A stretch of DNA of 64,000 bases from an uncultured Gemmatimonadales bacterium (lineage in GTDB: Bacteria > Gemmatimonadota > Gemmatimonadetes > JACCXV01 > JAHWKZ01). The stretch spans positions 1 through 64,000 of the forward strand of contig CAMYLR010000009.1 in the NCBI GenBank assembly GCA_947259315.1. Direction: 5' to 3'. Position 1 is the first letter of the stretch, and the number at the start of each line of letters is the position of its first letter. Under the pieces are notes generated by a model. The model was not told the DNA's origin. It did no database searches and was given only the letters and a program-made list of their open reading frames with translations. Both the position numbers and the translations under genes were made by a program. Positions 39,500 to 48,801 of the stretch are shown here, piece after piece.

Positions 39500-40375
39500 A
39501 TGGAAAGATTGAACAGTGATAACCTACGGATCGCGGTGCAGAGCTCTGGACGGCTGGCCGACGATTCGGTTGCGCTGCTCCAGGGTGCGGGGATCGATTT
39601 TGACGCCTACAGCCGGAAGTTGTTCGCGTCAGCTCGCAACTTTCCGATCGAGATTCTATTTGTGCGCGACGACAACATCCCAGAATACGTCCAGGATGGG
39701 GTCGCCGATCTAGGAATCGTGGGCCGCAACCTAGTTGTCGAACGCCAAGTAGAAGTCGACGAGGTCCTGTCGCTTGGGTTCGGCCACTGTGTACTTGTCA
39801 TCGCTGCTCCGCGTGGCGGCCCGATCGCCACCGTAGACGACATCACGGAGCGGCGGATCGCAACCGCCTATCCTGCTACACTCGCGCGGTATCTAAATGA
39901 GCGCGGTATTTGCGCATCGATTGTCGAGACCGCCGGTGCGACCGAGCTGACGCCGGCGCTCGACGTTGCCGACGCGATCTGCGATCTGGTATCCACAGGA
40001 ACGACGCTGCGGGTGAACGACCTCGCGCCAATCGACACGGTGCTCGCGTCTGAGGCGGTCCTGATCGCCCACCGTGGGTCCCGCGTCGACGCCCACGAGC
40101 GTGATATCAACCGGCTCTTGCTACGCCTCCGAAGCCTACTCGCCGCCCGCCAGACGAAATACATAATGGCGAACGCTCCGGTCGATGCTCTCCCCCGTAT
40201 CCGCAGTGTCTTGCCTGGTCTTCGCAGCCCAACGGTGATGCCGCTCGATGATGAGGGCTGGGTCGCGGTCCACGCTGCGATCCCCGAGGAAACGTTCTGG
40301 GATTCGATCGAGGCGCTGCGCGAGTCGGGCGCGAGCGAAATCCTCGTCACCGAAGTCGAGAAGTTGATCCAATGA
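39500..40375 (+). CDS. hisG: ATP phosphoribosyltransferase
   Basis: LRIAVQSSGRLADDSVALLQGAGIDFD...VRDDNIPEYVQDGVADLGIVGRNLVVE. Confidence 0.93.
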   Translation: MERLNSDNLRIAVQSSGRLADDSVALLQGAGIDFDAYSRKLFASARNFPIEILFVRDDNIPEYVQDGVADLGIVGRNLVVERQVEVDEVLSLGFGHCVLVIAAPRGGPIATVDDITERRIATAYPATLARYLNERGICASIVETAGATELTPALDVADAICDLVSTGTTLRVNDLAPIDTVLASEAVLIAHRGSRVDAHERDINRLLLRLRSLLAARQTKYIMANAPVDALPRIRSVLPGLRSPTVMPLDDEGWVAVHAAIPEETFWDSIEALRESGASEILVTEVEKLIQ

Positions 40376-41679
40376 ACGCCGCAATCCTCACGCTCACGCT
40401 GCCCAGGTACACGGCCCGCACGGTAGCTGACGCACGCGAGCTCCCGCCGTTCGTCCGAAGGTCGGCAGTGATCGAAGACGCACGGGTTGAGATCAGTCCG
40501 ATCGTTGCGGATGTCGCGGAGAGGGGCGACGCCGCGGTCCGGTTTTGGTCACGGAAGCTCGACGGCACCGCTCCCGATCCGCTCGCCATCCCGCTCGACG
40601 GTGCTGGCGCCACCGTCGCGCCCGTCGCTCGCGAAGCGCTCGCGCTTGCCGCCGAGCGTATTAGCCGGTTTCATCGTGCGACCGCCCCGGCACCGGTCGT
40701 CGACGCGGCCGACGGGCTACGACTGTCTCGGCGGTTTGAGCCCTACCGGCAGGTGGGCGTATACGTGCCGGGTGGGCGAGCCATCTACCCGTCGAGCGTC
40801 CTCATGCTCGCGATCCCGGCTCGCGAGGCGGGCGTCAAGCGAGTCGTGTTAACAACGCCACCCGGGCCCGGTGGCACCATTCCGGACTCGATCCTCTACG
40901 CCGCCGCGCTCGCCGGTGTGGATCAGGTGTTCGCGATCGGCGGCGCACAGGCGATCGCGGCACTCGCCTACGGCACCGAGACCGTCCCGGCCGTCGACTG
41001 CATCGTCGGTCCGGGAAACCGATACGTCACCGCCGCCAAGACATTGGTCACCGACCGGGTCGCGATCGACGCTCCGGCGGGTCCGAGTGAGATCGCGCTT
41101 CTCGCCGATAACACCGCAACGCCGGCGATCGCGGCGGCCGACATTGTAGCCCAACTGGAGCACGACACCGACGCGCGAGCCCTGGTGGTTACGCCCAACG
41201 CCGCTTGGCTCGACGCGGTCGACCTCGCCCTGGCAAAGTGCCTCGATGGCCTCGATACGGCGGCCACCGTGCGTGCAGCGCTGGCAGCGAGTGCCGCGAT
41301 CACGGTACCCGACCTCGCGGTCGGCGCCGACATCGTGTCTGCCTGGTCACCTGAGCACTTGGTGGTGTGGGTTGAGGAGCCCGAGTCGATCGTCGCGCGA
41401 ACGCGCCACGCGGGGGCGGTATTCGTCGGCGGAGGTGCACCGGTAGCGCTCGGCGACTACGTCGCTGGGCCCAGCCACACCTTGCCGACAGGAGGTGCGG
41501 CTCGCTGCTGGGCGGGGGTCGGCACCGACACGTTTGGACGCTGGGTTAGCGTGATCGAGGAGGGATCCGCAGCAGTAACCGCCGACCTCGCTCGCGCGGC
41601 TGCAGTCCTTGCCGATCTCGAGGGACTACCGGCTCACGCCGCATCGCTTCGGCTTCGATGCAAGAAGGACGACGAGTGA
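40372..41679 (+). CDS. hisD: Histidinol dehydrogenase
   Basis: VGVYVPGGRAIYPSSVLMLAIPAREAGVKRVVLTTPP; DCIVGPGNRYVTAAKTLV; GPSEIALLAD. Confidence 0.95.
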   Translation: MNAAILTLTLPRYTARTVADARELPPFVRRSAVIEDARVEISPIVADVAERGDAAVRFWSRKLDGTAPDPLAIPLDGAGATVAPVAREALALAAERISRFHRATAPAPVVDAADGLRLSRRFEPYRQVGVYVPGGRAIYPSSVLMLAIPAREAGVKRVVLTTPPGPGGTIPDSILYAAALAGVDQVFAIGGAQAIAALAYGTETVPAVDCIVGPGNRYVTAAKTLVTDRVAIDAPAGPSEIALLADNTATPAIAAADIVAQLEHDTDARALVVTPNAAWLDAVDLALAKCLDGLDTAATVRAALAASAAITVPDLAVGADIVSAWSPEHLVVWVEEPESIVARTRHAGAVFVGGGAPVALGDYVAGPSHTLPTGGAARCWAGVGTDTFGRWVSVIEEGSAAVTADLARAAAVLADLEGLPAHAASLRLRCKKDDE

Positions 41680-43328
41680 GCGTGCCGCGCCCCAGCCGCC
41701 GACTGGCCGCGTTCACACCATACGAGGCCGCCGGAAGCACTCAGCGGAAGGGGATCCTCCTCGACGCAAACGAGAATGCCTGGGGACCGGCGATGCCCGA
41801 CCCCACCGTGTCCGACCTACACCGCTACCCCGAAGCCACGCATGGGGAGTTGTGCCAGGCGCTGGCGCGGTTCGCCGGGGTCGCCGTTGACCGCGTCGCC
41901 GCCGGCAATGGGTCCGACGAGGTGTTGGATTTGATCCTGAGGGGGTTCGCTGACCCTGGTGACGCGGTCGCGCTCGTCGAGCCGACCTACGGCATGTACC
42001 GTACGGCGGCGACCCTGAATGACCTCGTCGTCCGCTCAACAACGCTTCTCGCTGACACGGCACCACCGTTCACGCTCGATTCCAACCGGTTCCTCGAGAC
42101 CGCGGCCGGTTGTCGGATTGCGATTCTTTGCTCGCCCAACAACCCAACCGGCAACCGGTTTGACGACGACGACGTTCGTTACGTGATTGAGGGATTCGAT
42201 GGGTTGGTGATAGTAGACGAGGCGTATGTCGAGTTCGGTGACCGCCCCAGCCTCGCCGTCTGGACCGAGGAGTACCCGAACCTGTGCGTGCTACGAACTC
42301 TCTCGAAGGCTTGGGGGCTGGCAGGCATCCGGATCGGCTACGCTGTGGCCTCCTCTCAGGTCGTCGAAGTGATCAACCGGATTCGTCCGCCCTACAACGT
42401 GAGCCGCACATCGACCGCGATCGCGGTCCGTGCGTTGGCCGAGCCGGAACGGCTGCGCCAATGTGTCGGCGCTGTCGTCACCGAGCGTGGACGCCTGGCG
42501 CGCAACCTTCGCGCGCTCGGGTTCGAGCCTTATCCCTCCGACGCCAACTTCCTTCTCGTTCCCTACCCGCAAGCGACGGAGCTGGTGGAGCGAATCGCCA
42601 ACGACTGGGACGTACGGATTCGCGACCGATCGGGTCTTCCCGAGTTGGAAGGTGCGTTCCGGGTTACCGTCGGGCGCTCGACTGAGAACGACCTTCTGGT
42701 AGCCGCCCTGAGTGGCAGTGCTCCAAGCACGGATGTGGCAACGATCGGGCGGCGAGCGACAATTCGACGCACCACGTCCGAGACTCGGATCTCTGTGGCG
42801 GTCGAACTCGACGGGGACGGGGAAACAGCGGTAGCGACCGGAGTCGGCTTCTTCGACCATATGTTGACGTCACTACTCCGACACGCGGGCTTCGACTGCA
42901 CGATCGCAGCTACCGGCGACCTCCACGTTGATCCCCACCACACGGTCGAGGACGTCGGAATCGCACTTGGACAGGCGCTTGACTCCGCGCTTGGCGACCG
43001 TCGCGGGATCGGGCGCTACGGTTTCCTGCTGCCGATGGACGAGTCCGTGGCAGAGGTAGCCCTCGACTTGTCGGGTCGTCCCCTGTTTGAGTTCAACGGC
43101 GTGTTCTCGAGTAATCACGTCGGCGAGCTGCCGACGAACCTCGTCCCAGAGTTCTTTCGTGCACTTGCCGTCAACCTCCGCGCGACCCTGCACGTTACGC
43201 TGCGCCGCGGTGGCGACCCGCACCATGAGGTTGAGGCTTGTTTCAAAGCCGTCGGTCGCGCGCTCGGTGATGCAATCAAGCGGGACAAGTCGAGTGAAAA
43301 CGTACCGTCCACAAAGGGGGCCCTATGA
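41676..43328 (+). CDS. hisCB: Fused histidinol-phosphate aminotransferase / imidazoleglycerol-phosphate dehydratase (HisC-HisB)
   Basis: N-terminal HisC: LLDANENAWGP, SPNNPTGNRF, RTLSKAWGLAGIRIGYA; C-terminal HisB: VGFFDHMLTSLLRHAGFDCTIAATGDLHVDPHHTVEDVGIALG; one uninterrupted ORF; GTG start overlapping the hisD stop. Confidence 0.9.
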   Translation: MSVPRPSRRLAAFTPYEAAGSTQRKGILLDANENAWGPAMPDPTVSDLHRYPEATHGELCQALARFAGVAVDRVAAGNGSDEVLDLILRGFADPGDAVALVEPTYGMYRTAATLNDLVVRSTTLLADTAPPFTLDSNRFLETAAGCRIAILCSPNNPTGNRFDDDDVRYVIEGFDGLVIVDEAYVEFGDRPSLAVWTEEYPNLCVLRTLSKAWGLAGIRIGYAVASSQVVEVINRIRPPYNVSRTSTAIAVRALAEPERLRQCVGAVVTERGRLARNLRALGFEPYPSDANFLLVPYPQATELVERIANDWDVRIRDRSGLPELEGAFRVTVGRSTENDLLVAALSGSAPSTDVATIGRRATIRRTTSETRISVAVELDGDGETAVATGVGFFDHMLTSLLRHAGFDCTIAATGDLHVDPHHTVEDVGIALGQALDSALGDRRGIGRYGFLLPMDESVAEVALDLSGRPLFEFNGVFSSNHVGELPTNLVPEFFRALAVNLRATLHVTLRRGGDPHHEVEACFKAVGRALGDAIKRDKSSENVPSTKGAL

Positions 43329-43954
43329 CGGGCGCACCGCGCCTCGTCGTCGTCGACTATGGCGCGGGAAACCTCCGCAGTCTCGGTGGCGCGCTCGACC
43401 GAATCGACGCCAACTGGCGGTTCGCGAGGGAGCCGTCTGATCTCGACGCGGCCGACGGGATCGTATTGCCGGGAGTAGGCTCGGCTGCACCCGCCATGCG
43501 CGTACTGCGATCGCGTGGTCTTGATCGCGCGATCGTCGGGAGCCATGCTCCCCTACTCGGGATCTGCCTCGGCATGCAGATCCTTTGCGAGCGATTGACA
43601 GAGGACGAGCCCGTCACCGGACTGGGCATCGTTCCAGGCTCGGTCGAGTCACTCCCCGACACTGTCAAGCGGCCACATATGGGCTGGAACCGAGTGATAC
43701 TCACTGCACCTGTCCGGACCGAGGCAAGGGGCATCGAGCGAGCGCTCGAAGATTGGTTCTACTTCGCCCACTCGTATGCCGTCCGTTGTTCGTCTCGCCA
43801 CGTGGTCGCGACCACATCGTACGGTGGCATGGTCCCCGCCACCATCACGACCGGCCGCGCTTGGGGCGTCCAGTTCCATCCCGAAAAGTCGGACCGTGCC
43901 GGCCTCGCGCTGCTGGCCGCATTCCGAGACTTCTGCCGAGGAGCGAAAGCATGA
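43325..43954 (+). CDS. hisH: Imidazole glycerol phosphate synthase glutamine amidotransferase subunit
   Basis: VVDYGAGNLRSLGGALDRI; PLLGICLGMQILCE; GVQFHPEKSDRAGL. Confidence 0.95.
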   Translation: MTGAPRLVVVDYGAGNLRSLGGALDRIDANWRFAREPSDLDAADGIVLPGVGSAAPAMRVLRSRGLDRAIVGSHAPLLGICLGMQILCERLTEDEPVTGLGIVPGSVESLPDTVKRPHMGWNRVILTAPVRTEARGIERALEDWFYFAHSYAVRCSSRHVVATTSYGGMVPATITTGRAWGVQFHPEKSDRAGLALLAAFRDFCRGAKA

Positions 43955-44697
43955 AAGTCACGCCAGCGATTGACATACTTGGCGGGAGGTGCGTTCGACT
44001 GTTCCGTGGCCGTTATGATCAGGCCACTGTATATGACGATAACCCACTGGCAGTCGCGCAGAGGTTCGTGGCTGCCGGGGCACCTGCCCTTCATATCGTT
44101 GATCTAGACGGCGCACACGCCGGCAAGCCATGCGTACTCGATGTAGTCCGCCGAATCGCGGCCGTTGGCGTGCCGGTTACCCTTGGCGGCGGGATTCGAA
44201 CCCGCGCGGACGCTCAAGCGGCATTGGCGCACGGAGCAGCCAGAGTGATCGTCGGAAGCCGTGCAGTAGCGGAACCGGCGTGGCTAGCACGTCTACTAAA
44301 CAAGCTTGGACCGGCCGTCTTGGTCGGCGCGCTCGACCTCGACAACGACGCGATCCGCATCAATGGCTGGACTCGCGTTGCCCCGGGGGTGTCAGGCAGC
44401 ACCGTGTGGGACGCATGGGTGGCAGCCGGACTGAGCCACGCGATCGTCACGGATACCCTACGCGACGGCACGCTCGGCGGCATCAACAGCGCGACCTACC
44501 ACTCTTTCGCTGACGGCCCGATCGCGGTCACCGCAGCGGGCGGCGTTGGGTGCTCGAGCGATCTCGACGATCTCGCTGTGACCGGCGTCGCTGGCGCCGT
44601 CGTCGGGCGCGCTATCTACGACGGTCACATCCCGCTCACCGAACTTGAGCAACGACGGTGGGTGTGGTCACCGCGCAACCGGAGAGAACGCGCCTAG
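43951..44697 (+). CDS. hisA: 1-(5-phosphoribosyl)-5-[(5-phosphoribosylamino)methylideneamino]imidazole-4-carboxamide isomerase
   Basis: MKVTPAIDILGGRCVRLFRGRYDQATVYDDNPLAVAQRF; LGGGIRTRADAQAALAHGAARVIVGS. Confidence 0.94.
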   Translation: MKVTPAIDILGGRCVRLFRGRYDQATVYDDNPLAVAQRFVAAGAPALHIVDLDGAHAGKPCVLDVVRRIAAVGVPVTLGGGIRTRADAQAALAHGAARVIVGSRAVAEPAWLARLLNKLGPAVLVGALDLDNDAIRINGWTRVAPGVSGSTVWDAWVAAGLSHAIVTDTLRDGTLGGINSATYHSFADGPIAVTAAGGVGCSSDLDDLAVTGVAGAVVGRAIYDGHIPLTELEQRRWVWSPRNRRERA

Positions 44698-45467
44698 TGC
44701 TCGCCCGGCGCATCGTTCCGTGCCTCGACGTCGCCCATGGCCGAGTGGTGAAGGGGATCCGTTTCGTTCAGTTACGCGATGCCGGCGATCCCGCCGAGCA
44801 GGCCGCGCGCTACGCTGCCGATGGCGCCGACGAGATCGTCGTCCTCGACATCGCGGCGACGCCAGACGATCGGAGCACATCACTGGCCACAATCGGGGAA
44901 ATCGCCGAACGAGTGTTCGTGCCGCTCACGGTCGGCGGTGGCGTGCGCGCCGTCGACGACGTCATTGCGCTGTTGCGCGCTGGCGCTGACAAAGTGTCGA
45001 TCAACACGGCCGCCGTGCGACGTCCTGCACTCCTCGCTGAAGCAAGTCGAGTGGTCGGATGCCAGGCCGTCGTAGCCGCCATCGATGCGGTACGAACTCC
45101 GACAGGGCAACGAGTGGTAGTCGACGGTGGACGTACGATGACCGAGCGGTCTGTCGTCGAATGGGCAGTCGAAGCGGTCGAGCATGGGGCGGGAGAGATA
45201 CTGCTGACCGCACTCGATGCCGACGGGACGCGTGACGGGTACGACATCGAGTTGACTCGGGCGATCGTAGACACGGTGCCTGTACCCGTCATTGCATCGG
45301 GCGGCGCCGGCGGGCCAGCGGATTTTCTCGCGGCATTCCTCGATGGTGGTGCAGACGCAGCGCTTGCCGCCTCAATCTTCCACTTCGGTCATTGCTCAAT
45401 CCCCGAGCTCAAGACATACCTGGTAGCCAACGGGGTGCCGATACGCCCAAGCGAGGGAAGGCAATGA
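44697..45467 (+). CDS. hisF: Imidazole glycerol phosphate synthase cyclase subunit
   Basis: LARRIVPCLDVAHGRVVKGIRFVQLRDAGDPAEQAARYAADGADEIVVLDI; TAGTG overlap start chosen (alternative GTG at 44658). Confidence 0.93.
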   Translation: MLARRIVPCLDVAHGRVVKGIRFVQLRDAGDPAEQAARYAADGADEIVVLDIAATPDDRSTSLATIGEIAERVFVPLTVGGGVRAVDDVIALLRAGADKVSINTAAVRRPALLAEASRVVGCQAVVAAIDAVRTPTGQRVVVDGGRTMTERSVVEWAVEAVEHGAGEILLTALDADGTRDGYDIELTRAIVDTVPVPVIASGGAGGPADFLAAFLDGGADAALAASIFHFGHCSIPELKTYLVANGVPIRPSEGRQ

Positions 45468-46114
45468 CACGCCTCGAGGCTCCTGGCTGGCCGTCGACAG
45501 CGGATCCCTCTGCACTCCTCCCGGCGATCGTCCAGGACGCCGACACTGGCGCCGTTCGAATGCTGGCGTGGGTCAACGCCGATGCCTACCGTCGGATGGT
45601 GATGACCGGCCGCGCGACGTTCTTTAGTCGCTCGCGCTATCTAGTGTGGGAGAAGGGCGAGACAAGCGGGAACACGTTGCTGGTCACCTCCCTCGCGTGG
45701 GATTGCGACCGGGACGCACTCCTGGTAAAGGCGCGAGCGGTTGGGCCGACATGTCACACAGGAGACGAGACGTGCTGGGGAAGCCTCTACGATCCGACCT
45801 GGATCGGCACTCTCGCCAGGCTGACAGCAACGATCGAGGCTCGTGATCGCGAGCGACCAGAGGGGTCGTACACCGCCCGACTGCTCAGCGACGGCGTATC
45901 GCAGTGTGCTGCCAAGGTCGTCGAGGAGGCAGGCGAGGCGGCGGTCGCCGCCCTCACAGAGGGTGCCGACCGATTCGCCGAAGAGGCCGCCGATCTTTGG
46001 TACCATCTCCTAGTGCTCGCGCGCGCTGTCGGCGTCGAGCCAACGGAGATCGCCCACCGGCTCGCCGTCCGCGGTAACCCTCAAGACTGGCGGCTTGATG
46101 GCGATCGATCGTGA
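45464..46114 (+). CDS. hisIE: Bifunctional phosphoribosyl-AMP cyclohydrolase / phosphoribosyl-ATP pyrophosphatase
   Basis: AIVQDADTGAVRMLAWVNADAYRRMVMTGRATFFSRSR; GPTCHTGDETCW; C-terminal KVVEEAGEAAVAALTEGADRFAEEAADLWYHLLVL. Confidence 0.93.
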   Translation: MTRLEAPGWPSTADPSALLPAIVQDADTGAVRMLAWVNADAYRRMVMTGRATFFSRSRYLVWEKGETSGNTLLVTSLAWDCDRDALLVKARAVGPTCHTGDETCWGSLYDPTWIGTLARLTATIEARDRERPEGSYTARLLSDGVSQCAAKVVEEAGEAAVAALTEGADRFAEEAADLWYHLLVLARAVGVEPTEIAHRLAVRGNPQDWRLDGDRS

Positions 46115-46167
46115 CGAGCTGCTCCTGGTACCCGACGACCCATAGCCGCCCTAACTGTCAACATTTC

Positions 46168-46211
46168 TTCATTCTGGCTTCAGCCCCCTTTCACAGGGCG
46201 CCACTTACGCT
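46168..46211 (+). promoter_or_regulatory. TTCA triple-repeat box plus -10, upstream of truncated oxidoreductase/HMA/ICMT genes
   Basis: TTCATTCTGGCTTCAGCCCCCTTTCA-N12-TACGCT. Confidence 0.75.
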
Positions 46212-46228
46212 TGGCGCTGAGACGATCA

Positions 46229-46695
46229 TGGAATCACGCGATAACGGCTCGCGTCCCAGGGGCCAGCGTTCCGCAGCGACTCCCCCCATGAGTCGCAGCT
46301 GGGACTTCATCGTAGGAGGCGCCGGGCCGGCCGGGAGCCGAGCGGCCGAGCTGCTGGCTCGGCGAGGCATCTCGGTGCTGCTGCTCGATCCCAAGGCTCC
46401 CTGGGAGAAGCCCTGCGGGGGAGGCCTGACTGCCGCTGCCCTGCGAAACACGCCGGTGCTCCGGGAGTTGCAAGCAGAGACGGAGACAATCTCGGAAGTC
46501 TTGGTGGTCGCCATCCGTGCCGGCCGCGTTCTACGCGTCTCGCTCCCGCCTGTAGGAAGCGCGCCCCGGCCGCCTGGGCTCGCTCGAGGCCCCAGCGGGA
46601 CAGCCTCAGACGGCTCAGCGTCTCGAACGGGTTACGGAGCGGGATTACCACACTCACCCCGCCCAGGGGCGCGGTTCTCCTGGGGTCACTGCTAG
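46229..46695 (+). pseudogene. Truncated FAD-dependent (geranylgeranyl reductase-like) oxidoreductase
   Basis: WDFIVGGAGPAGSRAAELLARRGISVLLLDPKAPWEKPCGGGLTAAALRNTPVL then similarity is lost after ~110 aa and a stop follows. Confidence 0.6.
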
Positions 46696-46832
46696 ACGCG
46701 GCGAACGAGCACCGGTCACTGGGCGGTGCCGTGATACGCGGTCTGATCTCGCGGGCTCCGGCGAGACTTCCCTCACACCCTGATTGTGACTGCCCGTCGG
46801 ATGTCGTAGCCGCGAGCCGCTAAGAGGAAACG

Positions 46833-47375
46833 ATGCCCAAGTCAACGAATCTCTCAGCCGCGCCAGCAACATCGATGAACGGTGTCGCAGGGTCCTGCTG
46901 TGAGAGCGACCGAGTGGTGGCATGGGGCGAGCCACAGGTCGTCGAACTCTCTCTTGCAGGAGCGTCGGGCTCCAAGGAGTCACCGCGGCTGGCCGAGAGA
47001 ATCGAGCACCTTCCCGGCGTGCTCCGGGCCTTGGCAAACCCGATCACTGAGCACGCTGTGATTGAGTTCGATCCGCGAGTTACGCGATTGGATGCCATCG
47101 TCCATACCTTGGAGTCCTCGGGTTTGAAGTTGGACCACACCGTTTTCCGCTGGTACCTCCGTATGCCGGGAGTCGCGTGCGCCGCATGCGTCCATCGGAT
47201 CGAGGAGGCGATCGACCGTGTGCCCGGCGTCTTGGGCACGACCGCAAACCCCAAGCTGCAGAGGATCGTGGTGGAGTATGCGCCCAGGCACATCGACTTT
47301 GGCGGGTTGCGCCGGGTACTGGAGAGCCTCGATACCCACTCAGGCGGTTGTTGCAAGCGCGCCAAGGAGCGTTAG
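46833..47375 (+). CDS. Heavy-metal-associated (HMA-like) domain protein, two ferredoxin-like repeats
   Basis: RIEHLPGVLRALANPITEHAVIEFDPRVTRLDAIVHTLES and MPGVACAACVHRIEEAIDRVPGVLGTTANPKLQRIVVEYAPRHIDFGGLRRVLES; only the second has CAAC; C-terminal GGCCKRAKER. Confidence 0.72.
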   Translation: MPKSTNLSAAPATSMNGVAGSCCESDRVVAWGEPQVVELSLAGASGSKESPRLAERIEHLPGVLRALANPITEHAVIEFDPRVTRLDAIVHTLESSGLKLDHTVFRWYLRMPGVACAACVHRIEEAIDRVPGVLGTTANPKLQRIVVEYAPRHIDFGGLRRVLESLDTHSGGCCKRAKER

Positions 47376-47465
47376 CGACTGCCACGCACCTTTGTGTGCA
47401 TCAACCGGGGCGCGGAGCACAAGCGGTTGGACCAGCGTGACGAGCGGCTGAGGGAGGAGCACCCA

Positions 47466-48155
47466 ATGAATCCTGCAACGACAACCGGCTTTTGGCAGCT
47501 CACGGTCATCATGGTGGTGATCGCCTCGTGGCTTCTCTATCGCTACGTGGCGCCCAGCGGGTGGAGGGAGTGGAGCCGGGCAGGGCTCGTCCAGGCGTTC
47601 ATAATCGCTCTCTACGCCGAGATGTATGGCTTCCCGCTCACCATCTATCTCTTGAGTGGATTCCTGGGTTTTGACATCCCCTGGCTTCACCAAAGCGGTC
47701 ATCTCTGGGCGACTCTTCTGGGATGGGGCGCTCTTGGCGCGATGATTGAGATGGTCGTCGGCTATGCCTTTGTCTTCTTCGGTATCTCGGTGTTGATCGA
47801 GGGGTGGCGCGAGGTCTACCAAGCGAGTCGTGAGGGACGCATGGCCAGCGAGCGCCTCTACGGGGTGGTTCGGCACCCGCAGTACACGGGGATTTTCCTG
47901 GCGATCTTCGGGCAGCTCATCCACTGGCCGACGATCCCTACACTGGTCTTGTTCCCAGCGATTATCTGGGCGTACCACCGTCTAGCGAAGCGCGAAGAGG
48001 CTCAGATGGTCAACCGATTTGGAGAGGTATACCTCGATTACCGTCGCCACGTCCCCATGTTCTTTCCACGTCGCGGAGAGTGGCGGCGGCTGCTCGACGC
48101 GACACGTCCGCAGACAGTTGGGGACGAAACGATACTGTCCAAGAACTCTGGGTGA
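47466..48155 (+). CDS. Isoprenylcysteine carboxyl methyltransferase (ICMT)-like membrane protein
   Basis: LYGVVRHPQYTGIFLAIFGQLIHWPT...AKREEAQMVNRFGEVYLDYRRHVPMFFPR. Confidence 0.78.
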   Translation: MNPATTTGFWQLTVIMVVIASWLLYRYVAPSGWREWSRAGLVQAFIIALYAEMYGFPLTIYLLSGFLGFDIPWLHQSGHLWATLLGWGALGAMIEMVVGYAFVFFGISVLIEGWREVYQASREGRMASERLYGVVRHPQYTGIFLAIFGQLIHWPTIPTLVLFPAIIWAYHRLAKREEAQMVNRFGEVYLDYRRHVPMFFPRRGEWRRLLDATRPQTVGDETILSKNSG

Positions 48156-48180
48156 TCACCTGAGCGGCTCTAAAGAAACC

Positions 48181-48224
48181 TTCAGTTGTATCTCACCCTC
48201 GGTTAAGGAGCCTTGGGCTACCGT
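48181..48224 (+). promoter_or_regulatory. TTCA triple-repeat box plus -10, upstream of Rieske gene
   Basis: TTCAGTTGTATCTCACCCTCGGTTAA-N12-TACCGT. Confidence 0.75.
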
Positions 48225-48259
48225 GGTCTCAAGACCGAGGACGACGAAAGAGAACTCGC

Positions 48260-48721
48260 ATGATCGCGGCGAAAACCGAAAAGAGTGGAGCATCCACTCG
48301 CAGAAGGTTTATCAGCTGGTTGCTCGGCACCAGCTTGAGCGCGCTCGTGCTGGCGGTGTTCTACCCCGTCGCGCGTTATATCACTCCGCCAGCGACGGCC
48401 GAGCCGGCAACGGCTACCGTCACGCCTCCGCTCAGACCGGACGAGTTACTGCCGAACTCGGGCCAGATCTTCAAGTTCGGAAGCCAGCCCGGGATCCTGA
48501 TCCGAACCCCGGCTGGCGAGCTCCGAGCGTTCACCGCGATCTGTACACACCTTGGTTGCACCGTACAATATCGGCCGGATCTCGGTCATATCTGGTGCGC
48601 ATGTCACAACGGTCACTTCGACTTAAACGGCATCAACATTGCGGGTCCGCCCCCCCGCCCCTTGGAGCCGTACGTCGTCAATGTCCGAGGCGACCAGATC
48701 GTGGTTAGTAAGGAGGCGTGA
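48260..48721 (+). CDS. Rieske [2Fe-2S] protein
   Basis: N-terminal TM with RRRFISWLLG; CTHLGCTVQYRPDLGHIWCACHNGHFDLNG. Confidence 0.9.
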   Translation: MIAAKTEKSGASTRRRFISWLLGTSLSALVLAVFYPVARYITPPATAEPATATVTPPLRPDELLPNSGQIFKFGSQPGILIRTPAGELRAFTAICTHLGCTVQYRPDLGHIWCACHNGHFDLNGINIAGPPPRPLEPYVVNVRGDQIVVSKEA

Positions 48722-48801
48722 AGATGAGGCGATGCGGAAACGCGGCCTCTAGTTAACCGAGAGCGCCGTCGACTGATCGCTTAAGAGTCTGACGCTCAGC
48801 T

